From assembly GCA_022457065.1 (NCBI GenBank), contig JAJGBQ010000008.1:930001-994000 (forward strand): DNA of 64,000 nt, given 5' to 3'. This document shows positions 1 through 12,175 of this stretch, one piece after another. The stretch is from Curvularia sp. ZM96. Lineage: Eukaryota > Ascomycota > Dothideomycetes > Pleosporales > Pleosporaceae. Both the position numbers and the translations under genes were made by a program. The first letter of the stretch is position 1, and every line of letters starts with the position of its first letter. A model generated the notes under the pieces. The model worked only from the letters and a program-made list of their open reading frames with translations. It had not been told where the DNA came from and did no database searches.

Positions 1-598
1 TTGCCTCGATCGAGCGGTCGCTACAGCCACTGCGCCCATCTGAGCAACAGCTGTTATTTTTATAGATTGGATCGTGCTGTAAGACGGTAAGGGTCAGGGC
101 AATGTTAGGGTCGACGGGAACTGACTAGTAGAATGGAGGCGGTCAAATATCAGGCATGCAAGTAGGCAGAGTGTAAAGGGTGGAGAGGCCCAGAGCTACG
201 TGACCAAACGAACCTGACCTCCTTTTCATCTCTTAACGTTGAAATTGGAATTTCATTCATTGTTTGACTACTGGCTACAAGGCTGACACTGAATACATAG
301 TAAGATGCATTGACGTGACTCCGCTACAAGCACTTTTATAATGCATCCTCATTACATCAATATATAGATCCTTGTATGTATGCCTGCAGCCTGTGAATAT
401 AAGATTTCTCACCTTTAACCTTTTGTAGACCTTAACGTGGACACAAGCTCAAACTACATGGTATTTTGCGCGGCATTTGATCAACCTATTGAGACTCTTC
501 CGTCCAGGAACTGCTCAATAAAATACCCAGGCTTGAACAAAGCGCATCGCACCATCAACGCGCATAACCCTTGCAGGGGCAAGGATTTATTTACCGGA
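1..598. other. Non-coding flank
   Basis: This stretch is downstream of the SUR7-type gene that runs leftwards from 1434. The only open frames are short and overlap the antisense of that gene. I see no RNA gene, transposon or recognisable coding sequence here. Confidence 0.5.
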
Positions 599-1434
599 TC
601 AGGCGAAAGTACTCCAAAACCAGAAGAAGCTCGACAGGATAGAGCAGGCAACGCCAAACCAGAGAACAGAGAACAAAGAAACACCCAAAGATCCCTCAAT
701 GTTGGACGGGCGCAAGACCGACTCAAAGACACCCTTCAGGGTGATATAGGTGATCGTCGCTACTACTGCGGTCGCAATGGCCAGCATAGTTTGTGCCTAG
801 TGGTATATTTCAGCAAGCGAATGGACAATGGAAAAGGAAAGCTTACAAAAGCAACAATGGTTGTGCACAAACTGTACCGTCTTTTCTTAATGGCAGGTAT
901 CCCCACGAGGTATTCCAATAGGCTGAGCGCCAACACGATTATGAAGACGTAATGTATCGACTCTACTGTTTCTCGATATATCTTCATGCCCTTAGTAAAT
1001 CGCTCCCCTAGGTTCGCCTGCATGCTTGTATTTTCCAGCTGCCAGACAGCTACAGGGTCGAAAGAGAATGGCAATTTCCAAGCGCTGCAGTGCGTCACTA
1101 TCTCCCTCCTAGTTTCAGCGTCAATGTTACCCTCACAGTAACCAAAAAGGCCCACTGCATAAAAGTCTCTTAGATTCCCGGACTTTGCTACGCTTTGGAG
1201 GGCATCAGAAACCTCGATACCAATGTTACTACCGGGAAGGTTATCCAGCAGACTCCGGGGACCAAGCATTATGCTGCTGGTATCTGCTTTGAAGAAGTAG
1301 AGATCTCGCTGGAGTGGAGTGTTGTAGCCACCAGGAGAAACCTGGGCCAGAGCAACAACGAGAAAGCAAATCAAAGACGCAACTGTGAGCAGCATAGACG
1401 TGGCAATGCACGGGGCGCGCGTGGTCTTACTCAT
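599..1434 (-). CDS. SUR7/PalI family four-TM plasma-membrane protein
   Basis: This gene encodes a predicted protein of 261 residues of the SUR7/PalI family, membrane proteins of eisosome/MCC patches or pH-sensing complexes. It has two exons (1434..847 and 796..599). The 50-nt intron 846..797 starts gtaagc, ends ctag and is in phase 0. Visible family hallmarks are an N-terminal membrane segment (about residues 14-35), the extracellular pattern DLYFFKAD, then FGYCEGN and THCSAWKLPFSFDP with the paired cysteines, and three more hydrophobic segments including IHYVFIIVLALSLLEYLVG and SLFSVLWFGVACSILSSFFW. The start is an ATG giving MSKTTRAPC. The tail ends right after the fourth segment, so the long cytoplasmic tail of some members is absent. 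The family call is firm; the exact SUR7 or PalI-like role is not resolved. Confidence 0.85.
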
Positions 1435-3861
1435 CAGTGCGATAGTAACGGGTTACGGCTTGCGTCTGGGCGCCAAAGCCACCGAGTGCAGATACACCAG
1501 AGGGATAGTTGACGATTGCAAGCGAGAAGTATTCACGTTTTACAATAACTGCGTAGGCCTCGTATGTACAGACTGGCTTTTTACTCGCTCTATCGTAGAT
1601 ACCAAATAAAGTCTGCAAAAACTTTACCAGTCAGCGTTGGACTATAGTGGTGTGTTGCGGTTGAAACTTTCTGCATGAAGGCACGAATATGGCTACTGAT
1701 TAAATCTGGCTCTAAATGCTGCTTACTCGTGCCAACGAATAGATGTTGCTTTTGTCATCAAAGAAATGACATAAATTACTGTCCGCCCTGCATATATAGG
1801 TATCAGCGTAATGCATAAGCACCGGCGCTGCCATTGCTGGGTAGCCTGTAACACACGATCTTTGAGGTAAGCGAGATTGTACGAGATGGATGTATGTAGA
1901 ATAGCGGGTGTGCGCAGGCAACTCATCTGAGCGCCTTGCAGTAGAGATTCTTATCATTCAAGGAAGAGTAAACGTGCCTGAGTGGCAACAGTCATGAAAG
2001 ATAGACACCAGTGGTTTCGCACTATTTAGAAGTTAATTTTCTAGTTAGGGAGCAAGATTCTTGCCGAATTGTACACAATGGCTACTTCCAGGCTCTTTTT
2101 TGAGCGTGTCTAGGGCGGCTTCAATAGATATTCACCTACCATAAGCATGTGGTAAGATTCTCAAAGATTCTGTTTCACCACTGCGTGAAGACAGCATAGG
2201 CTCTCTTCGTACTGTATGCTGTTTGCTGCAGTGATGAAACTACATCCGCACATAAACAAGCTCACAACCAGTGGTATTTCCCACGTCTGTGAGTCACTGT
2301 ACTTGCAAGTTTTATGGATTTCGATCGGACTACGCTGAGCACTTTTCTGAAAACACACAGATGGGAGAAAAATACATGATGACGGAAACCGTAGGCAGCT
2401 TTGGGAAGTCAGGGTTATTCAAGCATCTCCTATTAGTGTCCGTAGATGTCTAGAAGGAAGACACAAGACAAATTTTGGGGCAGGGCTTGGGGAAAGCTGC
2501 ACATCCAATCGGCTCCTGCCATCGTCTGCTATTGCCTCGCGTTGAGTCATTAGTAGTACAGCGTATATTCATACACAACGTAAAATGACAGCAGCCGAGC
2601 TGTAGGCGAGAAATGAAGGAATGATGTATTCTAACCCTACTGCGAAAGCAAGGTAAATCGCCATGAGCGTGGGTTTCTGTATTTCGACAGTATCTAATAT
2701 TATAGATCTAGTTGTTTGTACTATGGCACTTTCGATCGTTCGATTTTCGTCTACTGATCTCATTGCAGGATAAGGTCATGTACTCTGCATATATTTCATG
2801 TTGCACCTCTCGCCAATCCCTTTCCTGCTCTTTCAAATGCAGGCGGCCAAGTCCATACTGTCCTGTTCAGGTCTAAATTCTATTCTCAACCCTCCGGGCA
2901 TGTAAACACCAGGTGTAAGGGCTACCCAGTACCAATGACTCTGGTAGCTTGGAATAGTCGAAAAACTCCACGTCGAAGTACGATCGCTCCATAATGCTCC
3001 CTGTTATTCGTTCTTAGGGAGATACCAAAGCTGAATACGATAAGTCCTGCAAAGACCCATAAAAGGCTGTCATACCCCATCCTGCTTTTATTTAGTAGCC
3101 TTTAGATAACCATGGTGGTAGACCTACTTGACAGAGCGCCGGAGTTTGTAACGACTGGGTACACACACACGCGGCGATCCTATTGATCCAGGCGAGGCAT
3201 GCGTGTTTTTAAGCAGCATATCTAGTTTCAGATAAACCGGCATGGTATATCCCGCCACCAGGTCATGTGTACAACAAACATTTAGTCAGTTCAGAACACG
3301 GCATGAGAGTTTTGTTGTCAGCAATCTTGCCACGAACACCTTAGTAGGTATGTAGAGTGTTGGCGTAAGCTGTGTCTGGTCACCGTAATCCGCACACTCC
3401 GCACGACATTCGTAGCTCTATACACTACTGTTTAGATCTACCAACGGTTAGGAATTAAGAGGAACGAAGCCTGAAGAGGTATAATGCATTACCAGGGCTA
3501 CGGATACTAGCTGCCTATATGTTTGGCGACTGTAGGGAGTTCAGAGCTACCTGGTTCCAAAACGTGAGAGAAATTGGCGGTGATGTTAAAGCACTACAGT
3601 GTGTGGACAACGTAGCTCTAGGAGTGGGTGCAGCGCCCTCAGCAGTCCAACGAGGCTCGTAGCTTCATATTTTGTGGACCAAGTGTGCTGACACTGAATG
3701 GAGTTTCGCGTCATCGAGCCCAGATCTTGCTTGCTTTGTTCTCTTGTTCACGAACCCAGCGCGATCACATATAAAGACTAGCATATCTGTTAAAGGCAGT
3801 TTCGGTGCTTCGTCTGTTGTTTCTTCATCTACATGGGCCTATTCTGTCCTCTTTTTCGACA
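1435..3861. other. Long non-coding stretch
   Basis: About 2.4 kb lie between the divergent starts of the SUR7-type gene and the lipoxygenase. Open frames are short, without recognisable domains or spliceable neighbours. Base composition is rather AT-rich and tetramers such as TACT and TATA are common. It probably holds both promoters and perhaps decayed repeats, but I see no specific element. Confidence 0.45.
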
Positions 3862-5735
3862 ATGTGGAGCCAAATCTATCTTATGCTCTGTACAAGCGCA
3901 CCTATATGTGAAGCTTCCATGCAACACCCGCATCCGGATCCTTACCCGTTCACCATCTCCAACGCCTCCAGCAACAAGACACGTGCGCTTGCACTTGCGG
4001 AAAAGCGAGCGGGATGGGAGTATGGTCCATCAGTTGCTGGCGACACAGCATTCTATCCGTCAGGCTCCATAGGCGGTCCCGTTGCGAAGGAGGTGGCTGA
4101 TCGCTTCAGCGACTTCCTAGACATAGTGCATGCTAATGTCATCAACGATTCCAAAATCGCCATGGCGTCCGTCTCAGCGGTGCGTAGTCCATGTACACCC
4201 AGTACCTAGTCCTCAAAACTAAATTGCGTCAGGAGGGTGGATTGAAGAGCATACACGACTACGCCAAATTGTATAAAGGACAGTGGAAGCAATCGGCGCC
4301 CGAAGGACCCTATCCAGGGATCCTGACGAACTATACAGATGATCTGCTCTTCTCCATGACCCAGCTGTCTGAGAACCCATACCGAATCTCTCGTATTCCA
4401 AAAGATATACAGCTTCCTTTTGCTGTTTCCAACGCAAGCGCAATTGCTGGTCAAACATTGGCCTCTCTCCAAGAAGCTGGTCATCTGTTTCTGACTGACT
4501 TTCTCGACCAAGCAAACTTGCAGAAGACTGCTGGCAGATACAGCGCTGCTTGCCAAGCATATTTCTTCATTCATCCAGTGTCTAGCGACTTCTTACCGCT
4601 CGCCATAAAACCCAACATCGAGGGTTCTGACCTCGTTTACACGCCGCAGGACCCGCCTAACGACTGGCTACTGGCGAAGATGATGTTTAATGCAAACAGC
4701 TTCTGGCATGCACAGTGGTATCATCTAGCAGCTACCCATGCAGTGGGCGAGATTGTGTACCTAAGTGCTATTCGAACACTGAGCGAAGAACATCCCATCA
4801 TGGCCATTCTCCATCGACGTGAGCCATACCACTTGCCATAGAATTTTTTACGACGCTGACATGGCTTGCACAGTACTCAAAGATGCTTGGGCATTTCGAG
4901 TCGTGGCTGTCCAACGCCTGGTCTACCCTGGTGGTCCTATCGACGAACTGTTCCCCTGGAACGGCAGCGAAGCAAGCAATTACACGGATACGCTATACCA
5001 GTCGGGCGAAGCTAGCGCTTTTCAGTCGAACTATTTCAAGCCTAATCTGCAAAGACGCGGCTTGATTGACTCAGCGTTCGGGCCCAGGATTAAGACATTC
5101 CCCTTTACCAGGATGCCTCTGTTATCCACACTGAAATCCACCGTTTTATGGCCGCCTTTGTACAGTCGTACTACCCAGATGTTAGTGACATTACCGGTGA
5201 CCATGAGCTGCAGGCATGGGTCAGGGAAGCCAAACCTGCCAAAATCGTCGACTTCCCCTCGTCTATCGATAATCAGCGCACTCTAGTTGATGTTCTGACA
5301 CACGTTGCGCACTTGGTATCTGTCGTACATGGTACGCTCAACCTAAACGCCCTCGCCACCTCCTCGGGCACCCTTCCTTTGCACCCTTTCGCATTCTACA
5401 CGCCCTTGCCGACGACCAAAGGGGTTCGTGATATCAAGCCTTTCCTGCCACAGCTAGAGGCTTCCGTCGGTCAGATTGCACTAGCGGTAGACTTCAGCCG
5501 CCCCGGTTTTGTCGACAGCAACCAGACGATCGCGCACATGTTTGACAACACAACAATGCTGGCTAGAATGCCCAATCGTGTACAAAAGGCGGAGGAAGAT
5601 TTTCGATCCGCGATGGATCGATACAGTATAGCAGTGAGGAGTAAGACTTTTGATCAGGATGGGCTGTGTGGAGGCATGCCTTATTGCTGGTCGACATTAG
5701 ATCCAAACAGTGCAACTTACTGGTTGACAACCTGA
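3862..5735 (+). pseudogene. Secreted lipoxygenase (fungal Mn-LOX-like), frameshifted
   Basis: The reading frames encode a fungal lipoxygenase, which oxygenates polyunsaturated fatty acids to hydroperoxides. The proposed start, MWSQIYLMLCTSAPICEA, looks like a secretion signal. Family landmarks follow in order: GGLKSIHDYAKLYKGQW, GPYPGILTNYTDDLLFSM, WLLAK, the metal-ligand region WYHLAATHAVGEIVYLSAIR, FPGG-like VYPGGPIDELF, and HVAHLVSVVHGTLN with the third His and the Asn. A good 55-nt intron lies at 4819..4873 (gtgagc, branch CTGAC, cacag). Two lesions are visible. Around 5104-5106 a TTT run is one base short, so the frame changes between KTFPF and YQDASVIH. At 4184..4209 only a 26-nt GT-AG gap restores frame, far below a normal intron. 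The protein ends in Thr, where fungal enzymes usually end in Ile or Val. The family is certain; loss of function is inferred and an assembly error at 5105 is possible. Confidence 0.8.
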
Positions 5736-6735
5736 CATGTTTAGTTGGATCAATGCGTCAACGCGTTAAGGTACGCTGTAAGCCTAGAAGTACCATGTAT
5801 GGTCACGTGGTTACCCACTGACTAATAACGCTGTATTTAAACTTGCTCTCAGCATCATATACAAGAGAGGACGACAATATACTTTCTACACACTCAACTG
5901 CTTACATACGCACATAGGTAATCACAACATGTACCACTATTAGAATGAGATATCCTTCTCCACAGCTCACCTGTGTATGGAATCAGTTCGTGAAGAAGTA
6001 GCATCTGGTTATTGCGTTCGGTCGTTCACGATGGGAGTAACTGGCAGGCTTTGCTCGTTTCAAACAAGTTAATCTATGCCTGCACTGGTGTTGGAAGTGT
6101 TGAGGTCGCCCCGTCTAGAGATATCATATGTCACGTGACGATAAGCAGCATGCCTAATCGGGAATAGTTCAGTCTCTCTCGCTCTTGCTTATCTATCGAA
6201 CGAGCAGCGTGCGCTCCAACGTAGGGTGTCATCTACGGAGTAAATCAGGTTTGAGCAGTCATCTGCTCACATGCACAAGCACTATTCGAGATTGATTGTG
6301 ACGATTTTTGCATAATGCTTCCTGGGTTCAGGCTCGCCACGAACTATATTGATAGTCCACGAATGCGGCTACAGTGTTGATAATATCTTTGGTCGTACTA
6401 CTTACGCTCGCACCCAATTTGCTTCATGGTCTTCCTCTGCTAGCCCTACGTCTCATCAGTAACGGCACATGTCAGCCATACTTCGTAGGTTGTGATTGTG
6501 CAGGACAGCTAGTGCCTGCCCCACAAGGGCGTTTCGGTTCCACGCTAGCCCCACCTCCTGCCAGTACCTAACCTGCTACGTGCCTGCCTTAGCGTCAGCA
6601 TGTTTTGCTCTTATCTCGCGCACTCATCCGCGGTTTGATGCTTACCAGATATCCATAAACACTGCAAAGTGCTGACGCATAATCTGCGAACGTCGTTGGC
6701 AACGCATGGCAGTCTGGATTACCTTGACTCAAATC
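5736..6735. other. Intergenic stretch
   Basis: About 1 kb between two convergent genes. An open frame at 6374..6571 is hydrophobic and Cys-containing but starts internally and resembles no family I know. Nothing else is supported. Confidence 0.4.
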
Positions 6736-7476
6736 TTACTGGCAGATCCACCGTAAAGACTTCACCTTGTACGTCTGCATTAAGGTTAGCGCACCTTCAG
6801 ATTCGCCATGTATTGAAACAAACGTACTGGGGTCGTCGCGAACTTCTCTGGCGTATAGTGTCCCCTGAAGCCCGGCATGCTTGGCAGTGATATCGCGTCC
6901 GTCGCTACTTCTCCAAAACGTGAAGCTTTTATATTTTGTGTCTTTGTTCAAGAAACGCGTATAGGTGATCACGGTCTGGAATGCACAGCTATCGCAATCG
7001 CAACCACATTTCGTCCAGCTCTGAACTGATCCACAATGCATGCATACTAGCTCGAGGCGGCTAACCCATTCGTCTTCACTATCGGGTGCATTTCTCACGA
7101 GCCTCGTCAGACGGCCGGCATGCCAGCAACACATCCTTGGTGGGAGCTCGAGCACTTCGACTGCTGATTTTTGTTGAATGAGGGAGCGACGGGTGCAGAT
7201 AGGACTGCTCGACGAGCTGAACATACGCGCTGGATAGCTCTTGTGACACAACATGCACCACTGGTGTTTGCGTGTAGACTCTGGTAGTGCAAGGTAGATG
7301 CGTATTGCTATGCGTGCGCACTGCGAGATCTCGTGGTTCGACCATGACTGCGGGTTGATCTGTACTTTGGCATACAAGATCCGGTGCGCTAGCTTCAACG
7401 AGACTAGTCCGTCTACGGGAAGGTAAGCACAGATCTCGAATAAGAGCTCTTGTGGTAGCAAATATATTGGCGACAT
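6736..7476 (-). CDS. F-box protein with Cys-rich body
   Basis: This single-exon gene encodes 246 residues. Residues 5-35 are a typical F-box (YLLPQELLFEICAYLPVDGL followed by SLKLAHRILYAK), the motif that binds SKP1 in SCF ubiquitin ligases. The rest holds many Cys/His pairs: WCMLCHKSYPARMF, MCCWHAG, LVCMHCG and KCGCDCDSC. These look like zinc-binding knuckles, a layout common in fungal F-box proteins of unknown substrate. The ATG at 7476 is the first in frame. No intron is needed. Its substrate cannot be deduced. Upstream lies a 0.5-kb spacer to the patatin gene on the same strand. Confidence 0.75.
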   Translation of the reverse strand: MSPIYLLPQELLFEICAYLPVDGLVSLKLAHRILYAKVQINPQSWSNHEISQCARIAIRIYLALPESTRKHQWCMLCHKSYPARMFSSSSSPICTRRSLIQQKSAVEVLELPPRMCCWHAGRLTRLVRNAPDSEDEWVSRLELVCMHCGSVQSWTKCGCDCDSCAFQTVITYTRFLNKDTKYKSFTFWRSSDGRDITAKHAGLQGTLYAREVRDDPSTFVSIHGESEGALTLMQTYKVKSLRWICQ

Positions 7477-8011
7477 GCAAGTAGAAAGGGGGGTGTATAT
7501 TGCGAGCAGACCAACATGATATAGTAGTTACTATATGAGCCGAGACGGAGAAAAGAGAGAAATAGCAGCCATGACAGCTGTTTCGTGTTTCCTGTTGGAA
7601 GAGTAATACCTCAACAGTATCCTCGCAACACGTCGAGTCATCAGTGCAGCGAGTAATGACTGCATGTAAGATTTTCCTACCGTACTGATGTCTATCGCAT
7701 CATCTCTTGCTGAAGCTCAGGCTCTGAAGGCTCTCGGGAATGCTGGAATGCTGGAATGCTTCTACCTGCGCTGATTCCGCGCGTACCTTGTCCATGTTTG
7801 AGCAACAGCGGATTGGAGTGTTTCTATGTGCTCCACTCTGAGCACTAATCTGGCTGTTTAGTTGCAGCTTTACTCATTGGATGCTGTATGAGCATTTTTC
7901 GATGTGGGTACTGAGCACGCCACAGCATTATCTCAACGGTTCAGTTACTGTGCCAGGTCAATTGTCATACACTACGAGCACTTGGAAAGTGGTGTTATAG
8001 AACATATGATA
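7477..8011. other. Intergenic spacer
   Basis: The spacer between the end of the patatin gene and the F-box start, both leftward, holds only short non-ATG frames. A small imperfect repeat (gctggaatgctggaatgctt) is seen near 7740-7760. Confidence 0.4.
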
Positions 8012-11000
8012 TCACATCATCTCTGGACAATGCCGCTTAGCTGCCTGCAGAGGCGAGTCGTCTCGCCGCCTCTTCTTGCTTGTTGTACTTGTAGAAGCGT
8101 GAACATCTTTAAGCGCACTCCATTCGAGCATCTGTAGATCAATTAAAGCTTTGAAAGTTAGCGGTGAGGCGCTGATATGATGAACACGGTCCTCGTGCAA
8201 TCTCAACCGAATGTCCAGTTCGTCACTCAGGGAAGGAACGCGCAAAAATACGCGTTTGCCGAAATTCCCGTGCCGATCTACACATTTCGATATCTTTTCG
8301 TTCGAATGACACAATTGCATTTGGACCTGAAATCGTGCATCTAGATGATCGAGTTTTTGCATTAACTTGGAGAACGCGGGATTGATTCCGGGAATGCGAC
8401 ACCGAATCATCCCGTGACAAGTGTAGCAGCCGCGCTCATAGATAGGCATACGTCCTGGCTGTAACTCAAAGTAGAAGGTGAGAGCGAGTGCAGCATCGGC
8501 CAAGTCACGCACGGCTGGGTCTGCCGTGAAGTGCGAACAAGCCGCCTCAGCAAGGCCATCTATGGCGGAAACGTCAGATAGATCGGGTAGCTCGCCTTCT
8601 ATTGGTAGGTTGAATCGATGAAGCCATCCACTCACACTAGCAATCCCTCCAGGCAATGAGGCAGCCAGAATCTGGCGCATGAGGGCGAATCGCTTATCGC
8701 CATCGAAATTCTCACTACAGTAGTGATTGAAAGTCGGCTTTAGAGAGCTGTTTCCGAAAAAGAGACTGGGGTAAATGTCGGCCTTGGCAACCTTTCTCGT
8801 CGTGGAAGTGCCTGTACCAACGGACACGAAGTGGTCAGCACGGCTCAACCTAGGGGCCATCTTCTGCAGCTCCTGGACAGCAAGCATGCAGGGGTTGTTG
8901 TCGCTTAGCCCTCCATCCATGAATGTACCGTGGCCAGGCATCTTGTGTGGCGTGAAATACCTATAGCTGTCAGGAATCAGTCAGCCGGCTACAATTTATA
9001 GCACTCACCATGGGGCCGCGGATGTACATCGTGCACTATCGCATTGTGTGAGCATTAGATTCAGATTGTGTCAGAGTAACTCACGCGTCTTTGATGCGTA
9101 TCTCGCTGGTAGCGTCCGCTGAGCGCAGAAGCCGGTACGTTGACATATCTGTATATCCTTCGTCGCCATGTGTCGAAGCCGTTCCATTGTAGCTCGTTAC
9201 TAGACATGTCTCTAGCGTGTCGGCATCCACGACAGGAAGACCGATTCTTGCTCCAATCGAAGAGACGTACTGGAGATCCAACATGGTAGCTTCGCCAAAG
9301 AGCTCCGCTAGGGCGTCTTCAATGTCGCTGGCTGGAAAACGGCCATGGCACCACGAAGTGATGAGGGCATAGGCTGTGGCTATAAGTCCTACTAACCAAG
9401 ACTGGCTCCGCCCGCGAAATATACGCGTTGACAATTGACTGAACAAGGTGGAAGATTCCTTGGCCCGCACACCCAGACCGTACAGCCCCAGAATGGCCAA
9501 AGCACCTGCACAACGATGAGCTAGACGTGAACGAGAGGACAAACAACAAATGAAATCTCTATAGTAACGTACCTGAGCTTGTTCCAAAGGCAAGGTCGAA
9601 GTGTTCCTGAATTGGCATATCGAGACCTATAGCTGTTTCGAGTGCGCAAAGAAATTGAATGGGAATTGCGGCTCGGATGCCGCCACCATCAATACACAGC
9701 ACGCGAAGACCAGCAGTGGCAGGTCTCACACGCAAGGTGGTTTCGCAAACCTGGGAGCAAAAGGGACAGCGATCTAACCCATAGAGATACGGATCCCTTT
9801 CTGAATGATATCCCATATCTACGAAGCAATTCTCACAGATTAAATGGCCGCACGTGAGCTTGCGATACGGATCTGCTTGCATGCAAGCTAAGCAGATCTT
9901 GTAAAGCTTCCTTGCCGCAAGCCAAGGCTGGAAATCTGCTAGTAGTTTCAAGCGAGGATTTGGGCAGAGTGTCTTACTTCTTTGCACGAAGTGCTGCTCG
10001 ATAAGTGGAACTAGTTGACTGCGAAGCAGCAACACCAGATCGCCACTATGACTCGAGGACTTTACGAGTTTGTTTCCGACTTCGTCTATGCAAGCTGACT
10101 TATAGTGAGTTGTGAATACTTTGAGTGGGTCGAAGACTTTTGCAAGTTAGCAGATCGAAGCTGCGTGTCTCAACAGGACACTGACAGGGTACGTCGTATG
10201 CATAGTTATCTATAACGAAGCAACCTGCAATGAATGGGATTGCAAACTCTATTGTTTCATTAAGGTTGTCTACCGAGTCGAAAAGGACGCTCAAATACGT
10301 CGGCAAGCGCGTAGATACGGGGCGGTGCAATCGCGACGCAGCGATCATGTCGAACGCGGCTTGTTCGTTGCTGACAAAATGATCGCAAGCCTGACGAAAC
10401 AAAAGGTCAAAGTGCACTGCATTTAAGAGATTGCAGCTACGAACACGCTCGTTTCTGCTAGTATCTACCTCGCGTTTGATGCGGTCGGTAAGCGTCTGGG
10501 TGCTAGTGTTAACGTACACAGAGAGGCGAGAACATAAGTCCAAGTTGGTTTGTTTCAAACGCGTATGCAAGAGTTCTACCAGATGATTTTTTACAACGGC
10601 CTCGCTTCGCTTTTCTGAGGGTGCTGCTACAAAGAGTAGTCGAGGACGTGCTGCAATATTGGGCTCTTCATTAAGCGTCTGTTCGAGCCATGGTAACATG
10701 CGGTCTACCTGATGGTGCATGTCGTGATTTCCTGTAGAGAAGAAACACACCACGTCCGTAAAGGGGCGGATCAGCCTACTATGGAGGCTCTCAAAAGCCT
10801 CTGCCAAACTATCCGCTTGCCACTGCAATGCACGTACCGTTTGGCGGTGACACGGAGCGGCTACAGGCTCTGCTACGGATGTATTCCGTCTCGAGATATC
10901 TTCGTGTGCAACCAGAATTGGATGGTCACTGAAAGCGGTAGCTGAGTCTAGTTGCAGAGTCACTCCATGAGACGCTCGGCTATCTACACAGGTTCTACTA

Positions 11001-11185
11001 GTGGGAAACGCATCGGCCAATAGTGTTCCCTTCCCAGCGCTACCAAGCATGACGACCAGACTCGGGCTCTTGCTTGCAGGTTTGTCGAGGCCTGTGATTA
11101 TATCATTCAAAGTACTAGCACAATGCAACCGAAATGTCTCCTTTCCATGGAGTGACAGCCAAGATCCATGCTTGCAGCTCTTCAT
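8012..11185 (-). CDS. NTPase-like / RING / patatin-like phospholipase
   Basis: Five exons (11185..10186, 10136..9573, 9505..9085, 9035..9009, 8960..8012) give 986 residues. The four introns are 49, 67, 49 and 48 nt with GT-AG ends and keep frame; one exon is only 27 nt. Residues 1-330 form an NTPase-like region with a GSAGKGTLLADAFP loop (not a perfect Walker A) and PFTDVVCFFSTG. Residues about 413-465 are a C3HC4 RING (CLAC, CGH, CENC, CPFC). From about 477 comes a patatin phospholipase: oxyanion motif DGGGIRA, nucleophile GTSSG and catalytic DGG in GTFMDGGLSDNN, so the Ser-Asp dyad is intact. The tail has a CYTCHGMIRC knuckle and a basic KKRRRDD patch. The start is the first ATG, in MKSCKHGSWLSLHG. 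Known fungal relatives are annotated only as lysophospholipase-like. A defence or lipid-signalling role is inference. Confidence 0.85.
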
Positions 11186-12175
11186 AGTTGCTGGATGAAG
11201 ACGGCTGACCGGAAGATATTCCTGAAGAGAGATTCTAACCGAGCTTAGTGACACGTTATTCTCATTAGGTGCCAATCTGTTATATAACGCCAGCAAGAAA
11301 ATTGCGATGACGCGGAGGTGTGATGACCGTGATACGGACTTGTTGGTATGGTTACTTTGTCCATGTATGACGCGTAAGCAGATGACCTATGACAAAGAGA
11401 TATGCAGTTTCCGATTTCCGTACTTGTGAGCACACCCATTTTTTCTGCGCCAGATTGTCTGTGGCTTATTGGGGATGGCATGGTAACAGGGCTCGCCGAT
11501 AGTAGTGAGTCTCACTACAAGACACATAGCGGCGTTATGGACGATGGGGCTACTAGGCTGCGTACTAGCCATACTCCACTGGAACATGTTTATGTAACAC
11601 GTATTGCACGAGAAATTAAGGACTTCGGTACATTGGAAATAGCGCCCATCAGTGAAAATTTGATTTCTCATAACTAATTATGCTTCCAGGTCAGCAGCAT
11701 GGGAATATGTCTATGTTTTGGAGACTCTCAGGACTTTGACAGCTGTTTACTTACAGGGCAAATATGCTGAGTCCCGGACTGAATTTGATGAGAAGATATC
11801 ATACATGTCCCCTCCAGACGGACCCATGAGGCGTTGAGGGTTATAATCCCTTCACTTTGTCTCGCTAGATACAAAAGATGATGCATTCTATCGATTTGAA
11901 GTTTCCGGTTTCTGCATAGATTGTAGCCCGCCCAAACCTATTAATTTATCTAGTGTATGTCTTCTTAGAACGTCACAGGCTCCACAAGTGTTAGATTTCA
12001 ATTGGTTCGGGAGATTCGCGGCGAAATGAGTGAAGGCATGGCTAACAAGAGTTAAGGTTATTTGATAAATCTGTTATCACGCGAGAGTGTTACCACGTGG
12101 AATCAAAGACTATATGTACCGTGAGAATTGGAAACTAAGGCTTTGTGAGAGTATAGATCGGTACAATCCAGACCC
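11186..12175. other. Intergenic stretch
   Basis: This is the upstream region of the patatin gene. Overlapping open frames on both strands at 11387..11677 lack an ATG-supported, recognisable product and look like chance frames. Confidence 0.4.

Noticed and set aside
437..952. 171-codon plus-strand frame
   Set aside because: It lies antisense to the SUR7-type gene and shows no domain.
11387..11677. Overlapping frames on both strands of about 90 codons
   Set aside because: No motif, no splice partners; likely chance.
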